Below, one piece after another: positions 8,315-19,652 of a DNA stretch of 48,370 bases (positions within the stretch are counted from its first letter, which is position 1; the number at the start of each line of letters is the position of its first letter). The translations under genes were made by a program, and so were the position numbers. The notes below the pieces were generated by a model that saw only the letters and a list, made by a program, of their open reading frames with translations, did no database searches and was not told the origin of the DNA. The DNA lies in contig USDL01000009.1 in assembly GCA_900553365.1 (NCBI GenBank), positions 1 to 48,370 on the forward strand, given 5' to 3'. This DNA is from an uncultured Clostridium sp. (GTDB lineage: Bacteria; Bacillota; Clostridia; TANB77; CAG-508).

Positions 8315-9385
8315 ATGCGTAAGAACTTTTACTCAAATGTAAGCTCACAGTACAAAATTATTGCTGTTGATGATGAAGAAGGTATTTTAGATTCTTTAAA
8401 AGTGTTTTTGTCTAAAGCTGGATATTCTTTTGTGGGTGTAACTAACCCTATGGAGGCTATTGAAAGAATAAAAAATGAACATTTTGATTTAATGCTTTTA
8501 GACTTTTTAATGACTCCGATACATGGAGATCAAGTTGTAGAAGAAATTAGAAAATTTAATAAAGATTTATATATTTTATTACTTACTGGTCATAAAGACT
8601 TAGCACCACCATTGGAAACAATAAAGAGATTAGATATTCAAGGTTATTGTGAAAAAAGTGATAAATTTGACCAATTAATATTATTAATTGAATCTGGAAT
8701 TAAGGCAGTTTCTCAAATGCAATTAATCAAAAATATAAATGCAGAATTACAAACTACTTATGATAAGCTTGAATCTGCTTATATGGAAACAATAGAGTTA
8801 TTGCGTTTCACTGTTGAAGCAAAGGATACTTATACTAGGGGACATTCTGATAGAGTTTCTGCTTATGCAGTATTACTTGGAAAAGCCTTGGGACTATCAG
8901 AAGATGATTTAAAAACATTAAAGATTGGTGGTCTATTCCACGATATAGGAAAAATAGGTATTCCTGATAGTATATTACTAAAAAATACAAAGCTAAGTAA
9001 TGATGAGTATTCTGAAATTAAAAATCATCCTGCTATTGGAACTCATATTTTATCTAATGCAACTATTTTTCAGGATATTCTTCCTATTGTTAAGCACCAT
9101 CATGAACGTTATGATGGCAAAGGCTATCCAGGAAGATTATCAGGTGAAGATATTCCTTATTTAGCTCGAGTTACTGCTATAGCTGATGCTTTTGATGCAA
9201 TGACTTCAAGGCGTTCGTATAGAGATTCTTTATCACTAGATGAAGTTAAAAGAGAAATTGCAGAAAATAGTGGAACACAATTTGATCCAAATATTGCAAA
9301 AGTATTCTTGGGAATACTAGAAACTCAACCAGAAGAAATAGAAAGAATTCGTCAGTTAGACATAAAAAAAATAGAAACAGCTTAA
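8315..9385 (+). CDS. response regulator with HD-GYP phosphodiesterase output domain
   Basis: A 356-residue two-domain protein. Residues 14-125 form a receiver domain with the acidic pair D19-D20, phospho-acceptor D63 (LMLLDFLMTP) and T91. A coiled-coil linker spans about 130-165. Residues 166-340 are an HD-GYP domain with HD at 209-210 (FHDIGKIGIPD) and HHERYDGKGYPG at 261-274, the signature of c-di-GMP phosphodiesterases. ATG 8315 is chosen over ATG 8309 because GGAGG at 8303-8307 gives a 7-nt spacing. No sensor kinase is adjacent, so it is an orphan regulator. A TATAAT at 8280-8285 is a plausible -10 element. Breakdown of c-di-GMP is inferred from intact motifs. Confidence 0.93.
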   Translation: MRKNFYSNVSSQYKIIAVDDEEGILDSLKVFLSKAGYSFVGVTNPMEAIERIKNEHFDLMLLDFLMTPIHGDQVVEEIRKFNKDLYILLLTGHKDLAPPLETIKRLDIQGYCEKSDKFDQLILLIESGIKAVSQMQLIKNINAELQTTYDKLESAYMETIELLRFTVEAKDTYTRGHSDRVSAYAVLLGKALGLSEDDLKTLKIGGLFHDIGKIGIPDSILLKNTKLSNDEYSEIKNHPAIGTHILSNATIFQDILPIVKHHHERYDGKGYPGRLSGEDIPYLARVTAIADAFDAMTSRRSYRDSLSLDEVKREIAENSGTQFDPNIAKVFLGILETQPEEIERIRQLDIKKIETA

Positions 9386-9404
9386 TTGCTGCTTCTATTT
9401 TTTT
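9374..9404 (+). terminator. terminator of the HD-GYP gene
   Basis: Stem GAAACAGC/GCTGCTTC with one mismatch (9374-9381 with 9388-9395), followed by TATTTTTTT. The hairpin includes the stop codon of the gene. The convergent surface-protein gene ends at 9406. Confidence 0.7.
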
Positions 9405-9405
9405 A

Positions 9406-12400
9406 TTATTTTATTGCAAATTTTTTAATTAGTACAATTCCTATTGCTAAAGTTGCAACTCCTATTGCTATTGATACTATAAGCATTGTAGAACTTTCTG
9501 CTTTGTCTTCTCCACCTGTTGGCATTGTTACAATTACTGTTTCTGCAATGAACTCATCCGGTTCTGGAGTAATATCTATAATTGGTACACTATCTAAATC
9601 GTCTACATAAGATTGAACTGTTTTTAAGTTTCCAAGTCCTATTCCTCTACTTAACGTACCTGCATCACTTGTTATTGAACCTGATGTTGGATATATTAAT
9701 TGTGCTGCATAGCTTCTATATGTAAAGTCCTTTCTTCCGTTAACTGAGTCTAGGCTTTCATTGTAAACTTCTAGTGCTTGTTTAGTTTGCTTGTTTGCAC
9801 CTAATTTTATTACATCTTTTGATTGTACTATATCAACATTTTCTGTTTTTTCATCTGTTGCAACTTTTTCGTTTGTTGATAATGTTTTGTAATCCCAAAT
9901 ATATTTTGGTTTGTTTGTATCTACAGTAACAAAATTATTGTTTGTTGTGTTAAGTTTTAATCCATTGCTTGTACTTACATAGTCCTCAATTTGGAATGGT
10001 ATTTCTGAGTCAACGTCGCTATCTGATTTTGTTCCATTGTAGTATGCTGTGCCTAAGTATAAGCCTTGAGTATTATAGTTTGCATCATAGCTTAATCTCT
10101 TTAATTCTTCTGCAATTTGTGCATAAGTTTTTCCACTTGCTAACTGATTTGATAATTCTCTACCAATGTATTCAATGTCTCCAACGTTTGTTATTCTAAA
10201 TGTATATGTAATATATATTCCTTTTCCGCCTAGTTTTTCTGTTTGCTCTTCTACCTTCCATATACCTCTAGAGTTTTCCTCTTTATCAGTTGCTGTTGCA
10301 AAAACGCTCTTTCCTGTATTAGAATCTAGTTTTACTGTTAGTTTATTATGATCATCATAATTTTCTATACTTGTTATTGCTTCTGTAACATCATCTATTT
10401 TTAAAGATGTTATGTGTTTTTCTAATACTAAATTTGCAAGTGATCTCTGAGCTAAACCAAAGTTAACATTTCTTTGCATTGTTTGTGAACTATCTCCATC
10501 AGTAGGGTTTTCTGATACATCCATCCATATTGTTGATGTTTCAGCACACATCCAAGTATTATCTAGTTTATCTTTGCTATCTATTTTTAGTTGGTCTGCA
10601 TTGCTAAATGCTACACTCTTTGCAAATCCAATTTCTTCTAGTCTTCTTGCTTCATTGTCTCTTGCCATTGAATTGTTTTGTTGATATGAGCTTGGTTCGT
10701 ACCATACTTTATTATAATAAGCATCTATTGTTGATTTATAATCTTGGCCATTATATTTTGTTAAGTTTCCTGCTGAATCTGCATCATAGTATGTTCCATC
10801 ACCATATATAAATCTTACAATATAGTTACCTGGTATAAATCCTTTAAATGTATAGCTTCCTGATTCGTTAGAAACAGTATATTCACCTTGTGATTGACCA
10901 TCACTTGTTACATAACGTACAACGTTTGAGCCTGATTCTGTTTCTTGCCAAATATATTCTAGTTTTAATGCTTTGTTTCCAACTGAAACATTTTTTACTT
11001 CGATTAATTGTACTATTACGTCGTCAACTTTGTTTTCTCCATTATCATATTGTCCATTTCCAGTATTGTAAGAACCTGGAGTTGTTGTTTTCGCATCTTC
11101 AAATACAAAACCTTTGATTTCTCTTTGAAGGTTATTTAATTGTATTGCTAATCCTGCTGCATCATCTGTATCGTCCTCTTTGCTATGTATCTCTATATTG
11201 TCTGGTGCTGAATCTATATCAATACATCCTTCATTTGTAGAGTATGAAATTATTTCAACCCAGTTTTGGAAATCTCCTGTATAAACTCTTCCTTGTTCAT
11301 CTTTTCCTACTGTAAATACTAGTTCTGCAACTCCTTGATTAACTGTATCATTAAATACTGCATTAGTATTTAATATTACTTTGTTGTATGCTTTTCCATT
11401 TATTGTTACAAGCTCTGGTGTTGCTCCTGAAAGTATATAATGTGGATCATAATAATATGCTATATTATTAATTTTTGCATCTGTTGAACTTTGATTATTT
11501 AATAATATTTGGTATGTTACTTCAATGTTTAAATCTCCATCATTTTGTCTTTGTTGTAATAAATTACTTGATGCTGCCATTGTATTTACTGCTAGTTCAT
11601 TATTTCTTGCTGCTGGTAATTTATAGTCGCCTATTCTGTAATTATAGTCTGAGTCATATAAATACAAATTATATCTTACATTTTCAATTTGTAATGGTTC
11701 TAATATTGGGTTGTTGTTCTCGTCCTTTTGTAAATTTTGTATATCATTATAGTTATAAATTTTTTCCTTTCCATTTATACTAACTTTTGCTTGATATATA
11801 TCTGTTACAGCGGCTAAGTCTACTTCTTTTCTTACTAATCCCATATTAATATTTGCAGTGTTTTCTGAATATATATTTGCTAGTGTTGTAGATTTCATTG
11901 CAAATTTTTCTAATAGTTTTCCACTTGAATCTCTAACAATTAATAATGCTTTTTCAGGATCTGTTGTGTAATCATATTCAAGTGTAGTTCCATCATTTGA
12001 TTTTCCTTTTGTTATAGTTTCAAATCTACTATTGAATTGATTTCTATTTATTTCTTGTACTACTGAATCACCTGATTGTTGTGAATATGGAGTTACAATG
12101 TAATGAATTCCATCAAATGTAAACTCTATATAATACTTAATTGTTCCTCTTATACTTGCTGGAAGGTCTTTAAACTCATAGTATCCATTTGCATCAGTAA
12201 CTGTAGTAGCTACAACTACTCCTGCTGAATTAATTGCTGAAACTTCAATATTAGGAATTCCTGCTTCGTCTGAATCTATGCTACCATTTGGAGCTGTTAC
12301 TGGTTTTATTCCATGTTGCTTATCTTCCCAAACTTTACCTGATAAATCTAATGTAACCATATTTTCAACTGTAACTTTAACAGTATTATCGTTTGTATTA

Positions 12401-14593
12401 TATTCTGCATCTACAGAATTGTTATTTGCTCCAGTTACTGTTACTCTGCAGTTGCCTTCCTTATGTTTAAATATAATTTCTGCTCTACCATTTGGATACA
12501 ATCCCCTGAAATTTACATTTAGTTGAGGCACTCCAATTTCTTCTAATGTTACTATAATATTTTTACTTGGATCAATTACTTCTAGTTCTCCTAAATCAAT
12601 TTCTCCACTAGCGTCTGTGCTTCTTACTATAGAACTTGAGCCTGATTTGGTTCTTGCATTTTCTAATTGAATTCTAAATGTTATATCAGGTATTACTTCA
12701 TCTGTTATAAATGCATTAATTTTTAAAAGTTTTAATTTTTGTATTATAGCTTTGTTTTTAATAACTACTTCACATTTAGATTCATTTTGCATTGTTACTT
12801 GGTACAAATTATTATTATTTAAAGCTACGTTTTGAGTTGTCCATTGTCCTATCATGTCATTATAGGTAAATGTAATATTTATTGGATTATTTGGTTCATA
12901 GTAAATACTTGTTTCCTCAGTTAGTGTAAGGTTTACTGTTGTTACTCCTGGATTTGGTTCAATAATTATTACTCCCTCTCCTGATGCGTCTGTAATAAGT
13001 GTATTTCCTGTTACTCCTTTAGATTCCTCATGTTCTGTGTTAATTTTTCCACCTGTAATACTAATATTAAACTTAATATCTTTTAAAGGATTGCCATTAG
13101 CTGTAATATTATCTAAATTTACATCTGTTTTCTTTATATATACTCTAATAATTGGTCTATTAACAGCTGTTATTGTAAATGTATTTGAACATTTATCAGG
13201 ACTAGTTGTAGAACCTGTTAATTTTCCTTCAATTTTTTCGCTTTCTGGTTTGTTAATTGTTGTTAACTTCCATTGTTTGTTAGAGTTATCCCAATCATAA
13301 ATTAATTCAATTGGTGATTTATACTTAATATAATTTGCTGGAGCTTTTGTTTCTGTAAGAATAACCTTAACTTGTGTAGCTCCCTTATTAGGTTTTATTG
13401 TAATACTTGCTTTTCCATCATTTCCAGTTGTTATACTATTTGTTCCATCTTTTGCAACTCCGTTTACCACTGAAACCTCAAATGTAACTCCTGGCACTAC
13501 TTTATTGCTTGTATCAACCTTATCAATATTTATTTCAATTTCTGGCTTACCTGCCCAAAATTCAAATTTTTTACTTTCATGAACACTGTTGTACATTGGT
13601 GTTAAGTAAATTAAATTTTGGTAGTCATCTTGGTAATGTACAGTATTTAAAAAATTTATTGAACCATTTTGTATTGAGCCATCACATTCTTCATCTCTGT
13701 GTCCTTCACTATTAATGGGGTCAACATACCACTGCTCTTTTGGTGGAACTTTATATGCAACATTACCAACACAGAACCCAACTGATCTGTATGTAAATGT
13801 TCCCCCACATTTTATACAATAAGCCTTTCTTGATATTGCCCTCTCTGGTGTGAATTTTGCATAATTACTTGGAGCAACTCTGTATCCATTATAAAATACT
13901 TCTATCTCATTTTTTTCTCCATGTTTTATTCCATCATTTTCTGTAAGATAAAATTCTTTTCCACTTTCTGGAATATTTGTTAAAGTTTTTCCATTTACTT
14001 TAATTACTAAAGCATCATCAGGTATTGGAGCTCCTCCAGATGTTACTGCAAATACTTTATTATTATGTGATGGGTATGTTATTTTAAATGGTCCATATTT
14101 TCCATCAGCGCTTTCAATGACTGGGCTTTGTGGCCCTGTAATGCTAATGTTTCCACTTGCTTTTATGCTAGCTGCAAGTGTTGCTCTAGCAAGTAAGTCA
14201 TTTAGTTCTGCTGTTCCCAGTAATGGCGGTGTTTCTGTATGCCCTTCACCTATCATTACCCAAACAGCATTGGCAATTAAATCAGTCTCTGAATCTCTTG
14301 GATTTTCTGAGTCATGTGGAGTCTGCTGTGCAATTATATAAGAAAGTTCTGAACTTGCAGTCCCTGCTTCATAACATAAATATGTCACATTTGGAACAAA
14401 GTCTTTACCATGATTTAAGCAGTATAAATAATCATTTCCCAAAAAGGCACTTACACTTCCAATATTTATTGTATCTTTACCGTGGTGTGTACGCAATGGA
14501 TTTGTTTCCAGCTATAATCAATATGCTCATTATAATTGCTAGAAATACAATACTACAAATTGAAGTCCATATTTTATGATTCTTTTTTGACAT
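9406..14593 (-). CDS. giant Cna-B/SdrD-type surface protein, joined across a +1 frameshift at CGG
   Basis: About 1728 residues if joined. Zero frame from ATG 14593 (ribosome site GGAGA upstream) gives a classical signal peptide: a KK-rich N-terminus, hydrophobic core at about residues 10-29, then AGNKSIAYTP. It then meets CGG at codon 38 followed by a stop. The +1 frame continues as GKDTINIG... for 1691 codons. The mature part starts with a region holding Cys near residue 59 (YCLNHGKD) and a Cys cluster (KAYCIKCGG, GFCVGN, DEECDG). Two or three Cna-B/prealbumin-like repeats follow (for example KVDTSNKVVPGVTFEV...ETKAPANY). SdrD-B-like domains begin GKVWEDKQHGI and GFVFEDAKTTT. The C-terminus is MPTGGED, a membrane helix, and a KK tail, a non-canonical sortase-type sorting signal. 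It is cotranscribed with surface protein 2 (1-nt gap). Likely a cell-wall adhesin. Confidence 0.82.
14480..14482 (-). other. CGG +1 frameshift site in surface protein 1
   Basis: Zero-frame codon 38 is CGG, immediately followed by TAA. Reading CCA-(C)-GGT AAA GAT joins the signal peptide to the mature protein. Without a shift only a 38-residue secreted peptide would be made. Confidence 0.65.
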
Positions 14594-14594
14594 C

Positions 14595-17500
14595 TTATTT
14601 TCTCCTTTCCTTATTATAATTGTTATGTTTTAGAATTTTTCTTGTTCCAAACATTCCACAACCTATTATTGCAATCACTATAACTATTAGCCATATATAA
14701 TTTTGTTGAATTCCAGTTGTTAATGAAATAATTAATGTTGCTTCTGTTTTATTGTTATCTTCTTTTTGGTCTGGTATTAAATAATCATTAAATGTTTCTT
14801 CTAGTGTTGCATTATTTACTAATGCTATTACTTTGTCATCATTCATTTCCTTTGTAAGTATTAATTTTACTATTGCAGTTTCTCCTGGTTGTAAGCATTT
14901 ATTTGCTAATGCTATACTATAAATTTTTCCGTCTTTTTCATACCAGTCTTTATTTAGTTCTGAAGAAAATTTCATTCCCTCTGGTATTTTATCTGATATT
15001 GCTTTTGCATAACCTGCAACTTCTCCATTGTTTGTAATTGCAATTTCATATTCTACTAATACTAAAGAGCCTTTAATATTCTTTCCATCAATTTCAACTT
15101 TTGCTGTATTTACTGCATTGAAATCATACTTTTCAGTTTTTACATTATCATTTACAGTAATTTTTGTTATACCTTTATTTACGCTCATATCAAAATTTTT
15201 ATTAATTACAAATCCTGCATTTGCATTTTCAGTTTGTCCATCTTTTAATTTAATTACTTTTGTTTTTGCAACTGTTTCATTGTTTTGTGTTGTGTTAATA
15301 GCATCTGAATCTAAGTCGTTTTCAACTTCTTCTCTTTTATATTCTGTTACTGATAATACTTTTGTATTATAGTTGAACTCTACTGAATACTTTCCATCAG
15401 GAATATTTGTAAATTCGTATTCCCCTTTATTGTTTGTTATCTGTGTTTCAACTCTTTCTCCAGTTTCTGTATTTACTAATGATGCTTGTACACCTTTTAG
15501 TAAAGCTTCTGTATTATCTCTTCTTCCATTTGCATTTTTGTCTATCCAAGCTACGCCTTTAATCATATTATTTGTGTTCATAGTTTTTACAGTACTTTCA
15601 TTTTCTGTCGCTGGTGTTTCTATTACAACCTCAGTTTTAGCATTTATGGTATTAATAATTTTTTCAGTATCGACTTCATAAATGTTTACTCCTGTTATTT
15701 TTGCATAAGTTACTTGTGTGCCTTGTTTTTTCAAGTCTTTTGCGACACCTGTAATATGTATTTTAACAGTTTCATTAGGATCTATCAAAATTCCTGATAG
15801 GCTTCCTTCTAGGCTTCCAGATGTAATTCTACACTCTTTTGTTGTATTTATATTTACGGCATGAATCTCTTGTATGTCTAAACATGTAATGTCTTGTAAG
15901 CTGAAGTTGACTGTAGCATGTGACTTTCCGTCATTTATTAATGTTACTAAATATTCAATCTCATCTCCGGCTTCAAGTGTTTGCCCTGGTTTATTTGTAA
16001 TTATTGATGTTTTTATTGTTGAAGGAATAACAAATTTTAATTTTGTTGAAATATTTATTGTATTATTTTCATAAACAAAATCTGCTTTAATTGTTTCACT
16101 ACTATTTACAAATTGTTTAATTTGCCCATTTACTGTTGCTGTAAATGTCTCTTTTTTTGGTATGTTTATATTTTTAATTATAATACTATTATCACTTTCA
16201 TTTACAAAACCATCTGTTACTTCTGTGTTAATTGCTGTTTGTAAAAGTGTTTTTTCCATTCCATCTGGTAGATTAAATCTTAAGGTAATATTATTTAAGT
16301 CTTTATTAGTTTTATTTGTAATTGCAAATGTATATTTAGTATAATCTCCAACCTCTAATTCTTTTTTATTTTCTACATAAACTTGAGCTTTTATGTTTTC
16401 ATCTTCATATACTTCTAAATGTTCCGCTTCTTGTTTAATTGTTGTAGTTGTTGTTGCAACCATATTTTGATTGTTATATACATCAATTATTATGTTGTGT
16501 TCTATATCTTCTTCAATATTTGTTGGTAGTTCCATACCAAATGTAAAGCATACTTCTTGTCCTTGAGCAAAATCATTTACTATTACTAAGAAAGATTTTG
16601 CATTTTCTGTATATTCTGTGCTCCAACCATTTTCCAAATCAATTATATCTGTTGTTGGGTTTGGATTTTCTGTATAATAAACTGTATAATCTATTCCTGA
16701 AATTTTTCCAACCTTGGTTGATGTTCCTAAAATCATAGCTTGTTTTATATTTTCTCCAAGGTTGTTAATTATTCTTTCGTTTACTGTTACAGAATTATAT
16801 GTATTTGGTTCAATAATCGTTTTTCCTGTTTCTCTTTTGTTTGATTTAATTGTATTATTTCCAACTATAGTTTCTGTTTCTACCATCATTTCTTTGTTTG
16901 AAATAATGTCTAATTGTTTTGTATCAATTCCATTACTTATATTGTCTATTCCTTCATAAGTTTTAATATTCTCATAATATAAGCTTACTTGACTTTGAAT
17001 TGTTGGTATCATTTTTTCAGTAATTAGAGTTGTTTCTAATATTATTTGTGTATTTTCTTCTATTGATTTAGTACGTTCTAGTTGTTCTCCTTCAAGTTTT
17101 ACAACTATTACTGGTGTTCCATCTTCTAACATTCCTTTTTCTAATGAACTAATAACAAAAGAATTATTGTTTAGCATTGTTATATTGTCAATAGAAATAT
17201 TATTTACTTCTTTAGGTAGTGCAATCATAAATTGTGGATTTTTAAATAAATCATAAATTGCTCTATTTGTGTGTAATGTTATTGTAAAATTAACTTTATT
17301 TTCTATGCTTGCAGAAATTTGAGTTTTATCAATACCTAGTTCTGCAAAAGTTTTTGAATACTCAATAGGCATTTCTGTCATTTCTATTGTGTTTAGTAAT
17401 TCAGTTTCACCTTTTATAATTATTTGTTTAGTTACTTGCATTAAGTTTATTTCTTTAACATTTTCAACTTTTTCAATTACTTTATCATTTATTATTAAAA

Positions 17501-18224
17501 GCTCACTTGTTTTATTTGGATTTTTTAATATTTTAAAATCTACTTTATAAGTTTTTTCAGGATAAACAACTGTTATATATCCTTCCTCGTCTGCTATGGT
17601 TTCAGCATTTATAACAACTTTTCCATCTTTTGCAAAAACTTTACCTATATTGCTTTCATCTATATTTTCTTCTTCTGGAAGAGTAATTAAGTTTTCATCA
17701 GTTTCAGATAAATTTTCTTGTTCTAAGTTTTTATCTTCTTGAGCTGTTTTAGTTTTTTCTTTGTTTTCATCTTCTTCTACGCTATATTTAATTTCTAAAC
17801 TTCCATTTTCACTAATTGCCTTAATCAATTCATCTTTGACAATTTTAGTTGTTTTGTAAAAAGTTTTTACTTCTTTGCTTTCTTGTGTTTCATCTTCACT
17901 TGGTTCACTGTTGCCAATTACTGTATTCACATCATTAACTTCAAGTTCATCAAAGCTTTGGTCAAAATCTAAATTCAATTTTATTTTTTCTTGGTATTCG
18001 GTCTCTTGATTTGCCATGTTATCTTTGCAAAATTCAGATAGCTGAATTTCTAAAGCTTTCTGCTCTTCATTAGCTTCACCTTGTTTTGAAATATCTTGTA
18101 ACATTTTTTCTTCATCAACGGCATACGAAATCATACCTGATATTGCCATGCTAAAATTGGCATATAATAGGTTTACCATCAACACTATTGTTATTATTTT
18201 TTTTAATCTTCTTGAATTTAACAT
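14595..18224 (-). CDS. large surface protein with SdrD-B-like and DUF11-like domains
   Basis: 1209 residues. There is an N-terminal signal (residues 1-36, KKIITIVLMVNLL core), then an acidic Glu/Lys-rich region to about residue 240, and long beta-rich repeats typical of secreted scaffold proteins. A DUF11-like segment follows (YTKYTFAITNKTNKDL...), then an SdrD-B-like domain (IKGVAWIDKNANGRRDNTEALLKGV...GEYEFTNIPDGKYSVEF). A second DUF11-like segment (VEYEIAITNNGEVAGYAKAISDKIPEGM) ends in TTGIQQ, a membrane helix and a basic tail. A clear LPXTG is absent, so it may be simply membrane anchored. RBS AGGAGG at 18229-18234. First gene of the surface operon; it ends one base before the start of surface protein 1. 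Probably builds the outer surface together with that protein. Confidence 0.85.
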   Translation of the reverse strand: MLNSRRLKKIITIVLMVNLLYANFSMAISGMISYAVDEEKMLQDISKQGEANEEQKALEIQLSEFCKDNMANQETEYQEKIKLNLDFDQSFDELEVNDVNTVIGNSEPSEDETQESKEVKTFYKTTKIVKDELIKAISENGSLEIKYSVEEDENKEKTKTAQEDKNLEQENLSETDENLITLPEEENIDESNIGKVFAKDGKVVINAETIADEEGYITVVYPEKTYKVDFKILKNPNKTSELLIINDKVIEKVENVKEINLMQVTKQIIIKGETELLNTIEMTEMPIEYSKTFAELGIDKTQISASIENKVNFTITLHTNRAIYDLFKNPQFMIALPKEVNNISIDNITMLNNNSFVISSLEKGMLEDGTPVIVVKLEGEQLERTKSIEENTQIILETTLITEKMIPTIQSQVSLYYENIKTYEGIDNISNGIDTKQLDIISNKEMMVETETIVGNNTIKSNKRETGKTIIEPNTYNSVTVNERIINNLGENIKQAMILGTSTKVGKISGIDYTVYYTENPNPTTDIIDLENGWSTEYTENAKSFLVIVNDFAQGQEVCFTFGMELPTNIEEDIEHNIIIDVYNNQNMVATTTTTIKQEAEHLEVYEDENIKAQVYVENKKELEVGDYTKYTFAITNKTNKDLNNITLRFNLPDGMEKTLLQTAINTEVTDGFVNESDNSIIIKNINIPKKETFTATVNGQIKQFVNSSETIKADFVYENNTINISTKLKFVIPSTIKTSIITNKPGQTLEAGDEIEYLVTLINDGKSHATVNFSLQDITCLDIQEIHAVNINTTKECRITSGSLEGSLSGILIDPNETVKIHITGVAKDLKKQGTQVTYAKITGVNIYEVDTEKIINTINAKTEVVIETPATENESTVKTMNTNNMIKGVAWIDKNANGRRDNTEALLKGVQASLVNTETGERVETQITNNKGEYEFTNIPDGKYSVEFNYNTKVLSVTEYKREEVENDLDSDAINTTQNNETVAKTKVIKLKDGQTENANAGFVINKNFDMSVNKGITKITVNDNVKTEKYDFNAVNTAKVEIDGKNIKGSLVLVEYEIAITNNGEVAGYAKAISDKIPEGMKFSSELNKDWYEKDGKIYSIALANKCLQPGETAIVKLILTKEMNDDKVIALVNNATLEETFNDYLIPDQKEDNNKTEATLIISLTTGIQQNYIWLIVIVIAIIGCGMFGTRKILKHNNYNKERRK

Positions 18225-18247
18225 ACAAACCTCCTAAAACTAAATAC

Positions 18248-18277
18248 AATATAATATTTTATATCATATCTTGTCAA
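18248..18277 (-). promoter_or_regulatory. promoter of the surface-protein operon
   Basis: On the minus strand a consensus -35 TTGACA (18277-18272) is followed after 18 nt by TATATT (18253-18248). It is the best-matching housekeeping -35 in the first part of the window, suggesting strong expression. Confidence 0.6.
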
Positions 18278-18466
18278 TATCTTTGTTTTATTGTAGAAAA
18301 TGGCCTATCTTACGGATATATATTATATATAGATTTTTGAAAATTTTTTTACATTTTTATGACATTTGTCTACATTTATATTATACACGCTTATGTAAAC
18401 TTTTTCAAGTGTTTTAGCGGATATTCTGCTATTTTTTGGTTATTTTTTATGCCATTTTATGTAAGC

Positions 18467-18496
18467 TTTACCTCGGGTTATATTTTTTGATATAAT
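18467..18496 (+). promoter_or_regulatory. galM promoter
   Basis: Extended -10 TGATATAAT (18488-18496), with TTTACC (18467-18472) as a weak -35 at 18-nt spacing. Confidence 0.55.
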
Positions 18497-18529
18497 AGCT
18501 TCATAAAATTGTTTAAGGAGGGTTTAGTT

Positions 18530-19594
18530 TTGAGTATTTCTATTTCAAATTTCGGTGTAACCGATAAAAATGAACCTGTAAAATTATTTACAGTAAAAAA
18601 CAATAATGGAGCTTCAGCCGTATTTACCAACTGGGGAGCTACAGCCGTATCTATTTTTATGCCTGATAAAAATGGTAAAATGTTAGATGTTTTACTTGGT
18701 TTTGACAATTTAAAAGATTATTTAGTTAATCACTGTTATTTTGGTGCAACTGTTGGTAGAAATGGTAATCGTGTACAAAATGCACAGTTTCAAATTAATG
18801 GAAAATCTTATTATCTAGATAAAAACGAAAGAGATAAAAATGATTTACATAGTGGATTTAATGGTTATCAAAAAAGGGTGTGGGATTTTACAGCAGATGA
18901 AGAAAATAATTCTGTAACTTTCAAACTTTTAAGTCCAGATATGGACCAAGGTTTTCCTGGAGATTTCAACATTTCCGTGACATATACTTTAACTAATGAT
19001 AATGGTATAGAAATTCAATATAATGGAATTTGCAATAAAGATACTGTAGCAAACATGACAAATCATTCTTACTTTAATTTGAATGGTCATAATAGTGGTT
19101 CTATAATTAATCATGATTTAAAAATAAATAGTACAAAATATGCGGTTGTTGATAATGAATCTATTCCAACAGGTGTATTAGCAGATGTAACAAATACCCC
19201 TTTGGATTTTACAAATTTTAGGAGAATTGCTGATGATATAGATAGTGATTTTGAGCAAATAAAACTCGTAAAAGGTTATGATCATAGCTTTCTAATAGAC
19301 AAGAAAAACAAGGGTTTAGAAAAGGTAGCTACCTTAAAGTCTAATGAGTCTGGCATTAATATGGATGTATATACTGATTGTTTGGCTGTTCAATTTTATG
19401 CTGGAAATTATATTGATGATGTTCCTCAAGTTGGAAAAGGTGGTTTTACTTACGGAAATCGTAGTGGGCTATGTTTAGAAACTGGATTTTTGCCAAATTC
19501 TATTAATGAACCAAAATTTGCATCACCAGTATTAAAAGCAAATACTCCTTATGTTTCTAAAACAATTTACAAATTTTCAACAATAACACATTAG
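18530..19594 (+). CDS. galM: aldose 1-epimerase (mutarotase)
   Basis: Interconverts alpha- and beta-anomers of aldoses such as galactose or glucose. Family motifs: TNWGATAVSIFMPD near the N-terminus, GRNGNRV (substrate contact), NHSYFNLNG (catalytic His), and LCLETGFLPNSIN (catalytic Glu). TTG 18530 is chosen over TTG 18509 because AAGGAGGG lies at 18515-18522; the product is then 354 residues, normal length. It stands alone between the surface operon and the sortase. No other sugar-catabolic gene is adjacent. Confidence 0.93.
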   Translation: MSISISNFGVTDKNEPVKLFTVKNNNGASAVFTNWGATAVSIFMPDKNGKMLDVLLGFDNLKDYLVNHCYFGATVGRNGNRVQNAQFQINGKSYYLDKNERDKNDLHSGFNGYQKRVWDFTADEENNSVTFKLLSPDMDQGFPGDFNISVTYTLTNDNGIEIQYNGICNKDTVANMTNHSYFNLNGHNSGSIINHDLKINSTKYAVVDNESIPTGVLADVTNTPLDFTNFRRIADDIDSDFEQIKLVKGYDHSFLIDKKNKGLEKVATLKSNESGINMDVYTDCLAVQFYAGNYIDDVPQVGKGGFTYGNRSGLCLETGFLPNSINEPKFASPVLKANTPYVSKTIYKFSTITH

Positions 19595-19615
19595 CTTTAT
19601 TGTTTGTAAAAATTA

Positions 19616-19652
19616 AGGTTACAGTGTTTTAAGCTGTAACCTATTTTTTATT
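19616..19652 (+). terminator. terminator of galM
   Basis: 9-bp perfect stem AGGTTACAG/CTGTAACCT (19616-19624 with 19634-19642) followed by ATTTTTTATTTT. It lies between convergent galM and sortase genes. Confidence 0.85.

Larger units (their letters stand above)
18225..18529. other. divergent intergenic region between surface operon and galM
   Basis: About 300 nt of very AT-rich DNA. It contains the surface-operon promoter (18248-18277) at one side and the galM extended -10 promoter (18488-18496) at the other. I see no ORF, RNA structure or repeat in between. Confidence 0.6.

Noticed and set aside
9969..14579. Many open frames on the plus strand opposite the surface proteins
   Set aside because: They are Leu/His-rich or Phe/Ile-rich shadows of the minus-strand gene with no ribosome site or family likeness.
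9406..14593. Thioester domain in surface protein 1
   Set aside because: A Cys is in a fitting place and ANAVWVM resembles the TQxAIW motif, but the Gln needed for the thioester bond is missing.
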